Source: JBCBKL01 sp963922565 (lineage in GTDB: Bacteria > Pseudomonadota > Alphaproteobacteria > Rhodobacterales > Rhodobacteraceae). From it: 64,000 nt of DNA. The notes under the pieces are model-generated. The model made no database searches. It was not told the DNA's origin and was given only the letters and a program-made list of their open reading frames with translations. The position numbers and the translations under genes are program-made. Every line of letters starts with the position of its first letter. Position 1 is the stretch's first letter. Below are positions 33,082-42,203 of the stretch, piece after piece. The stretch is from contig CAWUIQ010000013.1 in NCBI GenBank assembly GCA_963922565.1, positions 20,664-84,663 of the forward strand, read 5' to 3'.

Positions 33082-34554
33082 ATGTTGTCGAAACATCTGA
33101 CGGCGCTTTCCGTAAGCGCCGCTGCTTTGGTCGCCGCTGCGGCACCTGCTTTTGCTCAGGAATTTGAAGGGGTGACCGTAAACATCCTGACGCGACCCGG
33201 TTACGTGATCGCGGGCCCGCTGGCCGAGCGTGGCAAAGACTTCGAAGCGCAGACCGGTGCAAAGATCGTGGTAACCGAAGTGCCCTTCGCCGAGATCTTT
33301 CCGAAGATCCAGAACGACTGGGCGACCGGCACCAACTCGATCGACGTGGGTGTGTTTGCTGCTGGTTGGGGCGTTGAACTGGATGCCGCGGGCCTGCTCG
33401 AAGACCTCGATCCTTATGTGGCCGCCGATGACAAGATCGACCTCGATGACATCGCGCCCTATTTTCGCGAGTTTGGCCAGAAGGTCGGTGGAAAGACCAA
33501 GCTGCTGATGGTCGATGGCGACTTCCAGATGGTTTACTACAGAACAGACGTTCTGGCAGATGCGGGACTGGCGCCGCCGAAAACGTGGGAAGAATATCTC
33601 GACGTCGCATCCAAGATCCACGGTCAGGACATGAACGGCGACGGTGAAGCCGATTATGGGTCGTGCATCTTCAAAAAGCGGAACGCGCAATCCTATTTCG
33701 CTATTCAGACCTTTGCCGCGCCCATCGTCCAGACACAGGGCACAGCGCAAGGCTTTCACTTCGACAACGCAACGATGGAACCCATCGTTAACAACGCTGG
33801 GTGGAGAAAAGCGTTTGAGCTTTACAAGGAGACCGGCAAGTACGGCCCGGCTGAAGAGCTGAACATGGATATCGGCGATACACGCGCGTTGTTCAAAGCA
33901 GGGCGGTGCGGCTTGATCGTCGAATGGGGTGACCCGGGCACGTTGCAGCTGGAAGACGACGCGTCGGCGATCAAAGGCAAAATGTTTGCGATCTCAGCTG
34001 TTGGATCGACTGAGGTTCTGGATCGCGAGACCGGCGAACTGGTTCCAGTATCAGCCGAAAGCGCGCCTTTTGCGGTCGATGGCATAAACTATTCGCCCTT
34101 CGCGGCCTTTGGTGGCTGGGCCGGTGCGATCAACGCCAAGGCCGATCAAAAGACGAAGGACGCGGCCTATGCCTTCCTGTCTTACATGAACCAGGCGGAA
34201 CAGTCGGGCATCGACGTGACAATCGGCGCAACCGGATACAACCCCTACCGCGTGTCACAGCTGGCGAGCACCGAGAAGTGGGTTGCCGCAGGCATGCCGC
34301 AGGAGTTGGCCACCAACTATCTGGGTGCCATCAACGCGGCCCTCGACAACCCGAATATGTCGTCCGACATGAAGATCCCGGGCGCACAGCAATATACGGC
34401 AGTTGTCCTGGATACGCAGCTTGCCCGTTACCTCGCCGGTGAGATCACGGTCGACGAGGCCCTCGAAAATATCGAAGAGGGCTGGGAAGAAATCACCGAG
34501 GACTTTGGTCGCGACGAGCAAGTCGCGGCGCAAGCATTGGCACTCGGTAACTGA
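33082..34554 (+). CDS. Sugar ABC transporter substrate-binding protein (CUT1 type)
   Basis: 490 residues from ATG 33082 (MLSKHLTALSVSAAALVAAA), with GGGAGGAA upstream and a Sec signal ending at AFAQ. Family 1 extracellular sugar-binding protein pattern (VVTEVPFAEIFPKIQNDWAT; WEEYLDVASKIHGQDMNGDG; FAAFGGWAGAINA). Large for the family, typical of CUT1 systems with long permeases as seen next. The ligand is a sugar or polyol not identified by sequence. Confidence 0.88.
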   Translation: MLSKHLTALSVSAAALVAAAAPAFAQEFEGVTVNILTRPGYVIAGPLAERGKDFEAQTGAKIVVTEVPFAEIFPKIQNDWATGTNSIDVGVFAAGWGVELDAAGLLEDLDPYVAADDKIDLDDIAPYFREFGQKVGGKTKLLMVDGDFQMVYYRTDVLADAGLAPPKTWEEYLDVASKIHGQDMNGDGEADYGSCIFKKRNAQSYFAIQTFAAPIVQTQGTAQGFHFDNATMEPIVNNAGWRKAFELYKETGKYGPAEELNMDIGDTRALFKAGRCGLIVEWGDPGTLQLEDDASAIKGKMFAISAVGSTEVLDRETGELVPVSAESAPFAVDGINYSPFAAFGGWAGAINAKADQKTKDAAYAFLSYMNQAEQSGIDVTIGATGYNPYRVSQLASTEKWVAAGMPQELATNYLGAINAALDNPNMSSDMKIPGAQQYTAVVLDTQLARYLAGEITVDEALENIEEGWEEITEDFGRDEQVAAQALALGN

Positions 34555-34565
34555 TCCGAGCGACG

Positions 34566-35720
34566 ATGGCGTCCTATGAAACCATGCGCCAGCCGGGAAA
34601 TCTCGCGGCTGGTGCAACGCGGCGCGAGCGCTTTGGGGAGTGGGTAGACCGGCATTCCGGCACCTTTTTCATTGCCCCTTGCGTGACGCTGATCCTGATC
34701 TTCGCGATCTTTCCGACCATCTATTCGATTTTCTTCGCGGTCAGTCGTGTGCGTTTCACCGGCGATGGTTTGAAATTTCGCTACGTTGGTTTCCGGAACT
34801 TCGAAAAGCAGTTTTTCGGCAGTTCCGAAGTACATTTTCTAGGCCGCACTGACCCGGTCAGTCTGTTTGGTTATGCGGTTTTCGCTGTCGTCGCCATCGC
34901 TGTTCTGGTGTGGCTCTGGCGGTCGCGCAAGATCACGACCTGGGTTGGCATGATCGGCCGCACCATCTCGGCCGCGATGGCGATATTCCTGTCCTGGATC
35001 CTCTGTGCATCGCTTTTGTCCGGCAACTCGATTGGCACGCTCTATACGACCCTTTTCTACGTGATCGTTGGTTGCGCGATCCAATTTGCGATCGGGACCG
35101 GGCTCGCTTTTCTTTGTTCGCAGCCGATATCGGGCAAGAATTTCTTCCGGGTCATCTTCTTCATTCCGCTCATGATCACGCCTTTGGGCGTAGGCTATGC
35201 GATGCGGATGGTGGCGGATGTCACCAAGGGGCCTTTTGAGCCGTTTTTGAAGTTCGTGGGCCTGTCTGACTGGGTCTGGTCCGCCGATGCTTGGTCGGCG
35301 CGGTTCATGATGATGGTCAGCGACAGTTGGCAGTGGATACCGTTTATCTTCATCTGTATGCTGGCGGCGCTGGAAAACATCCCGCGCGATCATGTCGAAG
35401 CCGCGCAGGTCGACGGCGCATCCAGTCTCCAGATTTTCCGCGAGATCACCTGGCCGCAGGTTCTGCCTGTCGCCGTGACAGTGCTGTTGATCCGGATGAT
35501 CGAGGCGTTCAAGATCGTCGATCTGCCAAACATCATGACAGGTGGCGGTCCGGGGTCGGCAACAGAGTCGATGACGTTGCATTCGATGTATGTCTGGCGC
35601 GCCAACGACCTCGGGTCGTCGGCGGCAATCGCTTATCTTTTGCTGATCCTGACCGTCGTCATCTGCGCGTCATTTTTTAACTACGTGGTTCTCGGGCAAA
35701 TCAGAAAGGCGCGGGCATGA
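34566..35720 (+). CDS. Sugar ABC transporter permease 1 (MalF-like)
   Basis: 384 residues, longer than the usual ~300 because of an inserted membrane and loop region at residues ~95-150 (FAVVAIAVLVWLWRSRKITT). The EAA loop near residues 279-300 reads EAAQVDGASSLQIFREITWPQV. It starts 11 bases after the binding-protein stop and overlaps the second permease at ATGA. Confidence 0.88.
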   Translation: MASYETMRQPGNLAAGATRRERFGEWVDRHSGTFFIAPCVTLILIFAIFPTIYSIFFAVSRVRFTGDGLKFRYVGFRNFEKQFFGSSEVHFLGRTDPVSLFGYAVFAVVAIAVLVWLWRSRKITTWVGMIGRTISAAMAIFLSWILCASLLSGNSIGTLYTTLFYVIVGCAIQFAIGTGLAFLCSQPISGKNFFRVIFFIPLMITPLGVGYAMRMVADVTKGPFEPFLKFVGLSDWVWSADAWSARFMMMVSDSWQWIPFIFICMLAALENIPRDHVEAAQVDGASSLQIFREITWPQVLPVAVTVLLIRMIEAFKIVDLPNIMTGGGPGSATESMTLHSMYVWRANDLGSSAAIAYLLLILTVVICASFFNYVVLGQIRKARA

Positions 35721-36904
35721 GCGAAACGTCGTCCTACAAGTTCCGCAAGTCCGAGCGCACATTGATGCAGCGATTGTTCGAAGCACCCGCCGTCGGGAAG
35801 ATGTCGCCGGTGGCCAAAACGGTTGCCTACTCCCTGCTGATAATCTGGTCCCTGTTCGTTTTGTTCCCGATCTATTGGGTCATCATCACGTCTTTCAAAG
35901 ATGCGGCCTCGGTCAATCAGGGGCCTTTCTATATCCCGTTTGTCGACTTTCAGCCCACGCTGAGTGCTTGGAGGATCCAGTTCACCGAAGATCCCTATTG
36001 CACCGTGGGCGCCATCGGGCGGCAGCTTTGGTTGCTGGTCTACAACTCGTTCGTCTTTGTCGTCTCGCCGGTGGTGTCGCTGGCTCCGATGGAGCCGCAG
36101 ATTTGCAAGATCTACCTCGCCTTCACCAATTCCGTCGTCATCAGCGTTTTCTCGACGGGCCTTTGCGTACTGGTCGGTTCGATGGCGGCCTATGCGCTGG
36201 CCCGCATCCAATATGCCCCGCGCTTTGGCAACATCATGATGTTCGTCCTGTTGTTGGTGGGCGTGATCTTTGCCACGACCTATGCGGGGGCTCCGTGGTG
36301 GGCGGCGTCAGCGGTCGCTTTGTCCCTGTTCTTTCTGCTGCTGCGTGCGCTTCGCGGATACTTCAAGGTGTCGCTCAGGAACGGCGACATCCTCTTCTGG
36401 ATTATCTCGCAAAGGATCCTGCCGCCCATCGTGGTTGTGATCCCGATCTATGTGATGTTCCAGGCGGTTGGCTTGCTGGATACCCATCTCGCCCTGATCC
36501 TGCTTTATGCCGTGGCGAACATGCCGATCGTGGTTTGGTTGATGCATGACTTTTTCGCCAACCTTCCGATCGAACTGGAGGAATCCGCTCAGCTGGACGG
36601 TGCCACGCGACCACGGATCTTTTGGGAGATCGTGCTGCCGCTGACGCGCCCCGGCCTCGCTGCGACGACCTTGTTGATCCTGGTGCTCAGCTGGAATGAG
36701 TATTTGTTCGCGGTCTTCCTCGCCACCGTCAAAGTTCAGACCATGCCGATCATGGTCGCCGCCAAGAACACGGGCGAGAAGGGCATCTTTTGGTGGGAGA
36801 TGTGCGCGATCATCGTCGTGATGATCATACCGGTGATCATCATGGCGATCTTGTTGACGCGGTTCATATCGAAAGGCGTCTTGATGGGCGCGGTGAAAGG
36901 CTGA
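35717..36904 (+). CDS. Sugar ABC transporter permease 2 (MalG-like)
   Basis: 395 residues, again longer than typical MalG proteins because of extra hydrophobic segments (residues ~170-215, IMMFVLLLVGVIFATTYAG). EAA loop ESAQLDGATRPRIFWEIVLPL. Part of the same importer as the genes on both sides. Confidence 0.88.
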   Translation: MSETSSYKFRKSERTLMQRLFEAPAVGKMSPVAKTVAYSLLIIWSLFVLFPIYWVIITSFKDAASVNQGPFYIPFVDFQPTLSAWRIQFTEDPYCTVGAIGRQLWLLVYNSFVFVVSPVVSLAPMEPQICKIYLAFTNSVVISVFSTGLCVLVGSMAAYALARIQYAPRFGNIMMFVLLLVGVIFATTYAGAPWWAASAVALSLFFLLLRALRGYFKVSLRNGDILFWIISQRILPPIVVVIPIYVMFQAVGLLDTHLALILLYAVANMPIVVWLMHDFFANLPIELEESAQLDGATRPRIFWEIVLPLTRPGLAATTLLILVLSWNEYLFAVFLATVKVQTMPIMVAAKNTGEKGIFWWEMCAIIVVMIIPVIIMAILLTRFISKGVLMGAVKG

Positions 36905-36907
36905 CGG

Positions 36908-37978
36908 ATGAAGGGTCTTGGCAATCAGGCGTCGGTCAAATTCGAGAACATCGAGAAGAGCTTTGGCGACGTGAAGGTGCTGCGCGACTTTGATCTGGAA
37001 GTCGAGCCTGGTGAATTCGTGGTCCTGCTTGGTGCGTCGGGATCCGGCAAGACAACGGCTTTGCGCATCCTCTCCGGACTTGAGACCCCGTCGGGCGGGC
37101 AGGTCTATATCGACAATGAGAATGTCACCGAGGTACTGCCCAAGTACCGCGACATCTCGATGGTCTTTCAGTCCTATGCGCTCTATCCGCACAAAACCGT
37201 GGCCGAGAATATCAGCTTTCCGCTGAAGGTTCGCGGGATGGACAAGACCGAGATGGACGCAGCCACGCGAGATGCGGCGCAGCAAGTTCAGATCGAGGAT
37301 CTGCTAGAGCGCTTCCCCCGCGAATTGTCAGGTGGCCAGCGCCAGCGCGTCGCCCTTGCGCGTGCGATCATCCGTCGGCCCTCGGTCTTCCTGATGGACG
37401 AACCTTTGTCGAACCTTGATGCCAAGTTGCGTGGGCACATGCGCGCGCAATTGAAGCACATGCAGAAATCCATGGGCATCACGACGATCTACGTGACCCA
37501 TGACCAGATCGAGGCGATGACCTTGGCACATCGGGTTGCCATCCTTGAAAAAGGCGTGCTGCAGCAACTGGCCACACCCGCCGAGATCTACAACGACCCT
37601 GCAAACCTGTTCGTCGCGCAATTCATCGGCTCGCCGCCGATGAATACGGTGCATGGCAGCCTCGATGGCAGCCAGTTCCTGACCAACGGTGTCGCTGTTG
37701 AAACCGCTGTAACCGGAAAGGCGGAAAAGGCCGTCATGGGTGTCCGACCCGAGGATTGTGCCATCGCGACGCCGTCCGAAGGCACGCTAGCGGGCAAGAT
37801 TTATACCAACGAATTGATCGGGGATCATGCGCTGGTGACGGTCGATCTGGGGGACGATCAGATTGCGGTGAAAGCGCCCAAAGATTTCACTGGCGATCAG
37901 GGAGACGACGTTGGTGTGATCATTTCGCGCGATCATCTGTTCGTCTTTGACGAAAGCAACGGAATGCGGATCCGGTAG
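36908..37978 (+). CDS. Sugar ABC transporter ATP-binding protein (UgpC/MalK-like)
   Basis: 356 residues: Walker A GASGSGKTT, signature LSGGQRQR, Walker B FLMDEP, switch His VTHDQIEA. A C-terminal TOBE/MOBE domain runs from residue ~240 (MGVRPEDCAIATPSEG). It starts three bases after the permease stop. Confidence 0.92.
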   Translation: MKGLGNQASVKFENIEKSFGDVKVLRDFDLEVEPGEFVVLLGASGSGKTTALRILSGLETPSGGQVYIDNENVTEVLPKYRDISMVFQSYALYPHKTVAENISFPLKVRGMDKTEMDAATRDAAQQVQIEDLLERFPRELSGGQRQRVALARAIIRRPSVFLMDEPLSNLDAKLRGHMRAQLKHMQKSMGITTIYVTHDQIEAMTLAHRVAILEKGVLQQLATPAEIYNDPANLFVAQFIGSPPMNTVHGSLDGSQFLTNGVAVETAVTGKAEKAVMGVRPEDCAIATPSEGTLAGKIYTNELIGDHALVTVDLGDDQIAVKAPKDFTGDQGDDVGVIISRDHLFVFDESNGMRIR

Positions 37979-37984
37979 GACCAA

Positions 37985-39082
37985 ATGCGGATTGAGCTTT
38001 ACCGTTCGATGTTCAACGAAACGGAGCGTCCGCTTTGCGAATTTGATGAAATCCTCGTCTCGACATTTCTGTTCGAAAGCGAGGTCGCTGGCCTGCGTGT
38101 GCGCAATGCGCGTGGCGAGATCATCATGTTGCCGTTTCAGGGCCAGCAGATTTGGCGGGCCAGTTTTGATGGTCGTGACCTGACCATGCTGTCTATGTTC
38201 GACGAACCGAAAGAGACGCAGAACTATCTGGAAAACTACGGCAGCTTTCTGATCCATTGTGGGATCATGGGCCTTGGCGCTCCTGGCCCCGAAGACAGTC
38301 ATCCGCTGCATGGGGAATTGCCGAACGCGCCATTTCAACACGCTTGGCTTGAGATCGATCCCGAAGTCCGAAGCGTAACGGTCGCCGGGACCTACCAGCA
38401 TACTGTGGCGTTTTCGGTGAATTATCTTGCGACCATTGAGACGACACTGACGGCAGGTTCGGCCCTGATCGATGTGTCAGTGACCGTCGAGAATCTGAAG
38501 CGTACGCCCATGGACCTGATGTATCTGGGTCATGCCAACTTTCGCCCGGTCGATCATGGTGAGCTGCACTATACCGCGGATTATGATGCGAGTTCGGTTC
38601 GGGTCCGGCGTTCGGTTCCATCCCACGTGGCCCCGAAACCGGGCTACATGGAGTTTCTGGCCGAATTGGCCGAAGACCCGACAAGGCATCATGTGCTTGG
38701 TCCTGATCTGGCGTTCGATCCCGAGGTCGTCTTCGAAATCGACATGAAGTCTGACACGGACGGCTTTGCCCATGCGGTTCAGGTACATCCCGATGGCACG
38801 AGCGATTATATCCGCTGCAGAACTGATCAGGCTCCGCTTTGTACCCGCTGGATCTGCCGCACCCCGGATCAGGATGGTCTTGGCATTGCGTTCCCCGCCA
38901 CCTCCGGCGTCGAAGGTTACAGTGCCGAAAAGGCAAAGGGCAGGGTGCATATTTTGGATGGTGGCGAGGCCTGGCGTGTGGATATGCGGATGGGGCTGCT
39001 CACAGCTGTCGAAACGCAGGAAACCATCGCAAAGATAGAAGCATTGAGGAGGGGGCATAGTGCGCGCGACACAGCTGTATAA
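37985..39082 (+). CDS. Aldose 1-epimerase-like protein (DUF4432)
   Basis: 365 residues of the galactose-mutarotase-like fold (DUF4432): MLPFQGQQIWRASFDGRDL, HCGIMGLGAPGPED, HGELPNAPFQHAWLEID, MYLGHANFRPVDHGELHY. The paired His residues fit a sugar anomer-converting site. It overlaps the next gene's start by 23 bases. It would supply the right anomer for the dehydrogenases in this cluster. Confidence 0.83.
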   Translation: MRIELYRSMFNETERPLCEFDEILVSTFLFESEVAGLRVRNARGEIIMLPFQGQQIWRASFDGRDLTMLSMFDEPKETQNYLENYGSFLIHCGIMGLGAPGPEDSHPLHGELPNAPFQHAWLEIDPEVRSVTVAGTYQHTVAFSVNYLATIETTLTAGSALIDVSVTVENLKRTPMDLMYLGHANFRPVDHGELHYTADYDASSVRVRRSVPSHVAPKPGYMEFLAELAEDPTRHHVLGPDLAFDPEVVFEIDMKSDTDGFAHAVQVHPDGTSDYIRCRTDQAPLCTRWICRTPDQDGLGIAFPATSGVEGYSAEKAKGRVHILDGGEAWRVDMRMGLLTAVETQETIAKIEALRRGHSARDTAV

Positions 39083-40052
39083 TACGGGTGATATCCGGAC
39101 AGTGGATGTTCCGATGCCAACCCCCGCTGCGGGAGAGCTGCTCATCAAGGTGGAAGCTGCCGGCATCTGCGGCACTGATCGGCATCTCTACAAGGGCGAG
39201 TTCCCGTCCGTTCCGGGCAAGACACTCGGACATGAGTTCTCGGGCATCGTCGTCGACAGTGGTGACACTCGGATCGCTGAAGGCACGCGCGTTACGTGCG
39301 ACCCCAACACCTGGTGCGGCACGTGTGATCAATGCCAGCGCGGGCGGGTCAACCTTTGTGTTAACAACATTGCCACGGGCATTCATCGCGACGGCGGCTT
39401 TGCGGAATACTGCGCCTTCCCGGCCTCAAAGGCTGTCGCACTGCCGGCGGATCTGGACCCGCTGCACGGTGCCTTTTGCGAACCGCTGGCCTGTACCCTG
39501 CACGGCATGGACATCGGCGCCGCGAGGGCTGGTGAGAAAGTTTTGATCATCGGTGGTGGGGTCATCGGCCTGATGGCGCTTCAGATTGCCAAGCTCGCCG
39601 GGGCCGAGGTGAAGTTGCTGACCCGAAGCCCAGAGAAACAGGCTCTGGGTTCAAGCACGGGCGCAGATCATGTCGCTGGCTCCGAAGAAGCGTTGCGGGA
39701 GATTTGGCCGGACGGTGCCGACCTGGTCGTCGAATGTGCGGGTGTCGCTGCAACCGTCGCAATGTCGCCGAGACTGGCACGCACCGGGGGCCGCGTCGTT
39801 ATTCTCGGCGTGTTGCCACAGGGCGAGCAGGTCCCGATTGAGCCATTCGATCTGCTGTTTCGCGAAATCCAGATGCATTACAGCTTTCTTAACCCGTTCA
39901 CCCATGGACGCGCCGCGCAGATGGTTGCGGATGGAACCATCTCGGTCGCCCCGTTGATCAGCCGCCAAATCTCGATTGACGATGCTGCCGATGCAATCGC
40001 ATCACCCCCGCCGCCGGGTGAGGTGAGAGCTATCGTCGTACCGGGGGCTTGA
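39060..40052 (+). CDS. Zinc-dependent medium-chain dehydrogenase (sorbitol/threonine dehydrogenase-like)
   Basis: 330 residues from GTG 39060, preceded by GAGGAGGGGGC. Catalytic zinc ligands in GICGTDRH and GHEFSGIVVD; structural zinc cysteines in WCGTCDQCQRGRVNLC. Rossmann motif VLIIGGGVIGLMALQ. Probably oxidises a polyol or sugar hydroxyl with NAD(P). It overlaps the DUF4432 gene, so both are expressed together. The 150-bp gap after it shows nothing I can support. Confidence 0.88.
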   Translation: MRATQLYNTGDIRTVDVPMPTPAAGELLIKVEAAGICGTDRHLYKGEFPSVPGKTLGHEFSGIVVDSGDTRIAEGTRVTCDPNTWCGTCDQCQRGRVNLCVNNIATGIHRDGGFAEYCAFPASKAVALPADLDPLHGAFCEPLACTLHGMDIGAARAGEKVLIIGGGVIGLMALQIAKLAGAEVKLLTRSPEKQALGSSTGADHVAGSEEALREIWPDGADLVVECAGVAATVAMSPRLARTGGRVVILGVLPQGEQVPIEPFDLLFREIQMHYSFLNPFTHGRAAQMVADGTISVAPLISRQISIDDAADAIASPPPPGEVRAIVVPGA

Positions 40053-40202
40053 GACCGGTCAGCCGCGCCGATTGCGGTTCTCTATCCGGCGGCGAAGAGA
40101 TCTCGTCAGCAAGTGCGCCGCGTCATCTCGCAGGCCTGAAATGCCTTTGTTGGGCGGCGTTCCTATGATTTACTTTTTGGCGGACAGGGGGGATCAGATC
40201 AC

Positions 40203-41030
40203 ATGAAATCGGCGCGTATGAACCGGCTGTTTGGCACATCCGGGCATTGTTTTGACGTGGCGATCGACCACGGAATGTTTAACGAACCGGGCTTTCTTGG
40301 CGGCATCGAAGACATGCACAAGGCGATCAGCATTGTCGCCGAAGCAGCCCCGGATGCCATTCAGCTGACCCCGGGAACCGCGCCCATTCTGCAGTCGATC
40401 CCCGGCAAATCCCGACCCGCATTGGTGCTGCGGACCGACATCGCGAACGTTTATGGCAACCCGCTGCCGCGAGACCTCTTTTCCGTTGTGGTCGAGGACG
40501 CGGTCGAACAAGGCGTGATGCTGGATGCGGCTTGCGTGGTGGTAAATCTGCTGATGTTGCCGGATCAGCCCAGCGTGCATGAAGCCTGCATCAACAATAT
40601 CAACAGGCTGAAGCGCGCCTGCGACATGACTGGCATGCCCCTTATGGTCGAGCCTCTTGTGATGCAGGATAACGCCAAGGCGGGCGGATACATGGTCGAT
40701 GGCGATATCGACAAGATCCTCGCGCTTGTCCGTCAGGCCGTCGAACTTGGCGCCGACATCATTAAGGCCGATCCGTGCGAGAACGTCGAAGAGTATCATC
40801 GGGTCATCGAGATTGCCCAAGGCGTTCCTGTTCTTGTCCGAGGCGGTGGAAAAGTTCCTGACGAAGAAATCCTGAACAGAACCGCCGCGCTGATGGCGCA
40901 GGGGGCCAAAGGGATCGTCTATGGCCGCAACGTGATCCACCATTCCGACCCGGCCGGCATGACCAAGGCGCTCATGGCTGTTGTCCACGATGGCGCGTCC
41001 ATATCCAAGGCCTTGGGCATGATCTCGTGA
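40203..41030 (+). CDS. Class I aldolase (DeoC/FbaB/LsrF-like)
   Basis: 275 residues. It carries the FbaB/LacD/DeoC barrel pattern: FDVAIDHGMFNEPGF at the start, MPLMVEPLVMQDNAKAGGYM, Schiff-base lysine in ADIIKADPCENVEE, and VLVRGGGKVPDEE for phosphate binding. It would split a phosphorylated ketose or thiolyse/cleave a related compound, matching the kinase at 42204. It overlaps the next gene at GTGA. Confidence 0.85.
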   Translation: MKSARMNRLFGTSGHCFDVAIDHGMFNEPGFLGGIEDMHKAISIVAEAAPDAIQLTPGTAPILQSIPGKSRPALVLRTDIANVYGNPLPRDLFSVVVEDAVEQGVMLDAACVVVNLLMLPDQPSVHEACINNINRLKRACDMTGMPLMVEPLVMQDNAKAGGYMVDGDIDKILALVRQAVELGADIIKADPCENVEEYHRVIEIAQGVPVLVRGGGKVPDEEILNRTAALMAQGAKGIVYGRNVIHHSDPAGMTKALMAVVHDGASISKALGMIS

Positions 41031-42172
41031 CGCGGACAATTAGATTTGGCGTGATCGGGTGCGGACTGATGGGGCGCGAATTTGCTTCATCCGCCGCCCG
41101 TTGGTTGCATTTGGCCGAAACGCGGGCCCGTCCCGAGATCGTAGCGGTGTGCGATTTGAATACGACGCTCACCGACTGGTTCGCCTCAAACGTAACGACG
41201 GTCACGCAGGTCACGCAAGATTATCGGGAGCTTCTGGCCAACAGTGAGGTCGACGCGGTCTACTGCGCTGTTCCGCACAACTTGCACCACGAGATTTACC
41301 CGGAGATCCTCGCATCGGGAAAGCACCTCTTGGGTGAAAAGCCCTTTGGCATTGATGCGGCGGCAAATGCCAAAATCCAGTCCGCAATTGACGCACATCC
41401 AGAGTGTTTCGTCCGATGCTCGTCCGAGATGCCGTTTTTCCCCGGTGCGCAGAAACTGATCGAATTTGTTCGTTCGGGCGATATGGGCGAGATCATCGAG
41501 GTCGAAGCCGCGTTCCTGCATTCGTCCGACCTGAACCCGGATAAGCCAATCAACTGGAAACGCATGGTCGATGTGAACGGGGCATACGGGTGTATGGGTG
41601 ACCTTGGCATGCACGTGCTGCACGTACCCCTGCGGCTGGGTTGGAAACCCTCATCCGTCTCTGCCGCTCTTGTAAACCGTTTCCCCACGCGGCCAGACGG
41701 GAAGGGGGGCACAACCCCATGCGAGACATGGGACAACGCCACGATCACCGCGCATGTCGATGATCCCGGCGGTGGGTTCCCGTTAGTTCTGAAAACCTGG
41801 CGTATTGCGCCCGGCCATTCGAACACCTGGAGCATCCGGGTTCTCGGTACGCGCAAAAGTGCCTGTTTCTCTACCAAGAACCCGCGCCAGTGGCAGTTCA
41901 TGGACTATGATGGCGGGGCACAGTTGTGGAACGTCGAAGATCTCGGGTTTCAGTCTCTCTTTCCGGCGATAACCGGTGGCATTTTCGAATTTGGTTTCCC
42001 GGACGCGCTCCAACAGATGTGGGCCGCTTTTGTCGATGAATTGGCTGGCGGTGACGCCAACGGTTTTCACTGCGTCACGCCCGCCGAGGCGGCTGATCAT
42101 CATGCAATACTAACCGCAGCGCTACAGGCCGGAACGGCCCGCACGGTCGAGAAGGTGGTCTATTCGACATGA
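41027..42172 (+). CDS. Gfo/Idh/MocA-family oxidoreductase
   Basis: 381 residues from GTG 41027. Rossmann motif FGVIGCGLMGREF at the N-terminus and the family EKP motif (LLGEKPFGID) with Lys near residue 105. The C-terminal alpha/beta domain contains GDLGMHVLHVPLRLGW. Typically oxidises or reduces a sugar, inositol or sugar acid with NAD(P). Coupled to the aldolase. Confidence 0.87.
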   Translation: MTRTIRFGVIGCGLMGREFASSAARWLHLAETRARPEIVAVCDLNTTLTDWFASNVTTVTQVTQDYRELLANSEVDAVYCAVPHNLHHEIYPEILASGKHLLGEKPFGIDAAANAKIQSAIDAHPECFVRCSSEMPFFPGAQKLIEFVRSGDMGEIIEVEAAFLHSSDLNPDKPINWKRMVDVNGAYGCMGDLGMHVLHVPLRLGWKPSSVSAALVNRFPTRPDGKGGTTPCETWDNATITAHVDDPGGGFPLVLKTWRIAPGHSNTWSIRVLGTRKSACFSTKNPRQWQFMDYDGGAQLWNVEDLGFQSLFPAITGGIFEFGFPDALQQMWAAFVDELAGGDANGFHCVTPAEAADHHAILTAALQAGTARTVEKVVYST

Positions 42173-42203
42173 GATCACCACCTGCAAAGATCGCGGCCAC
42201 CCA

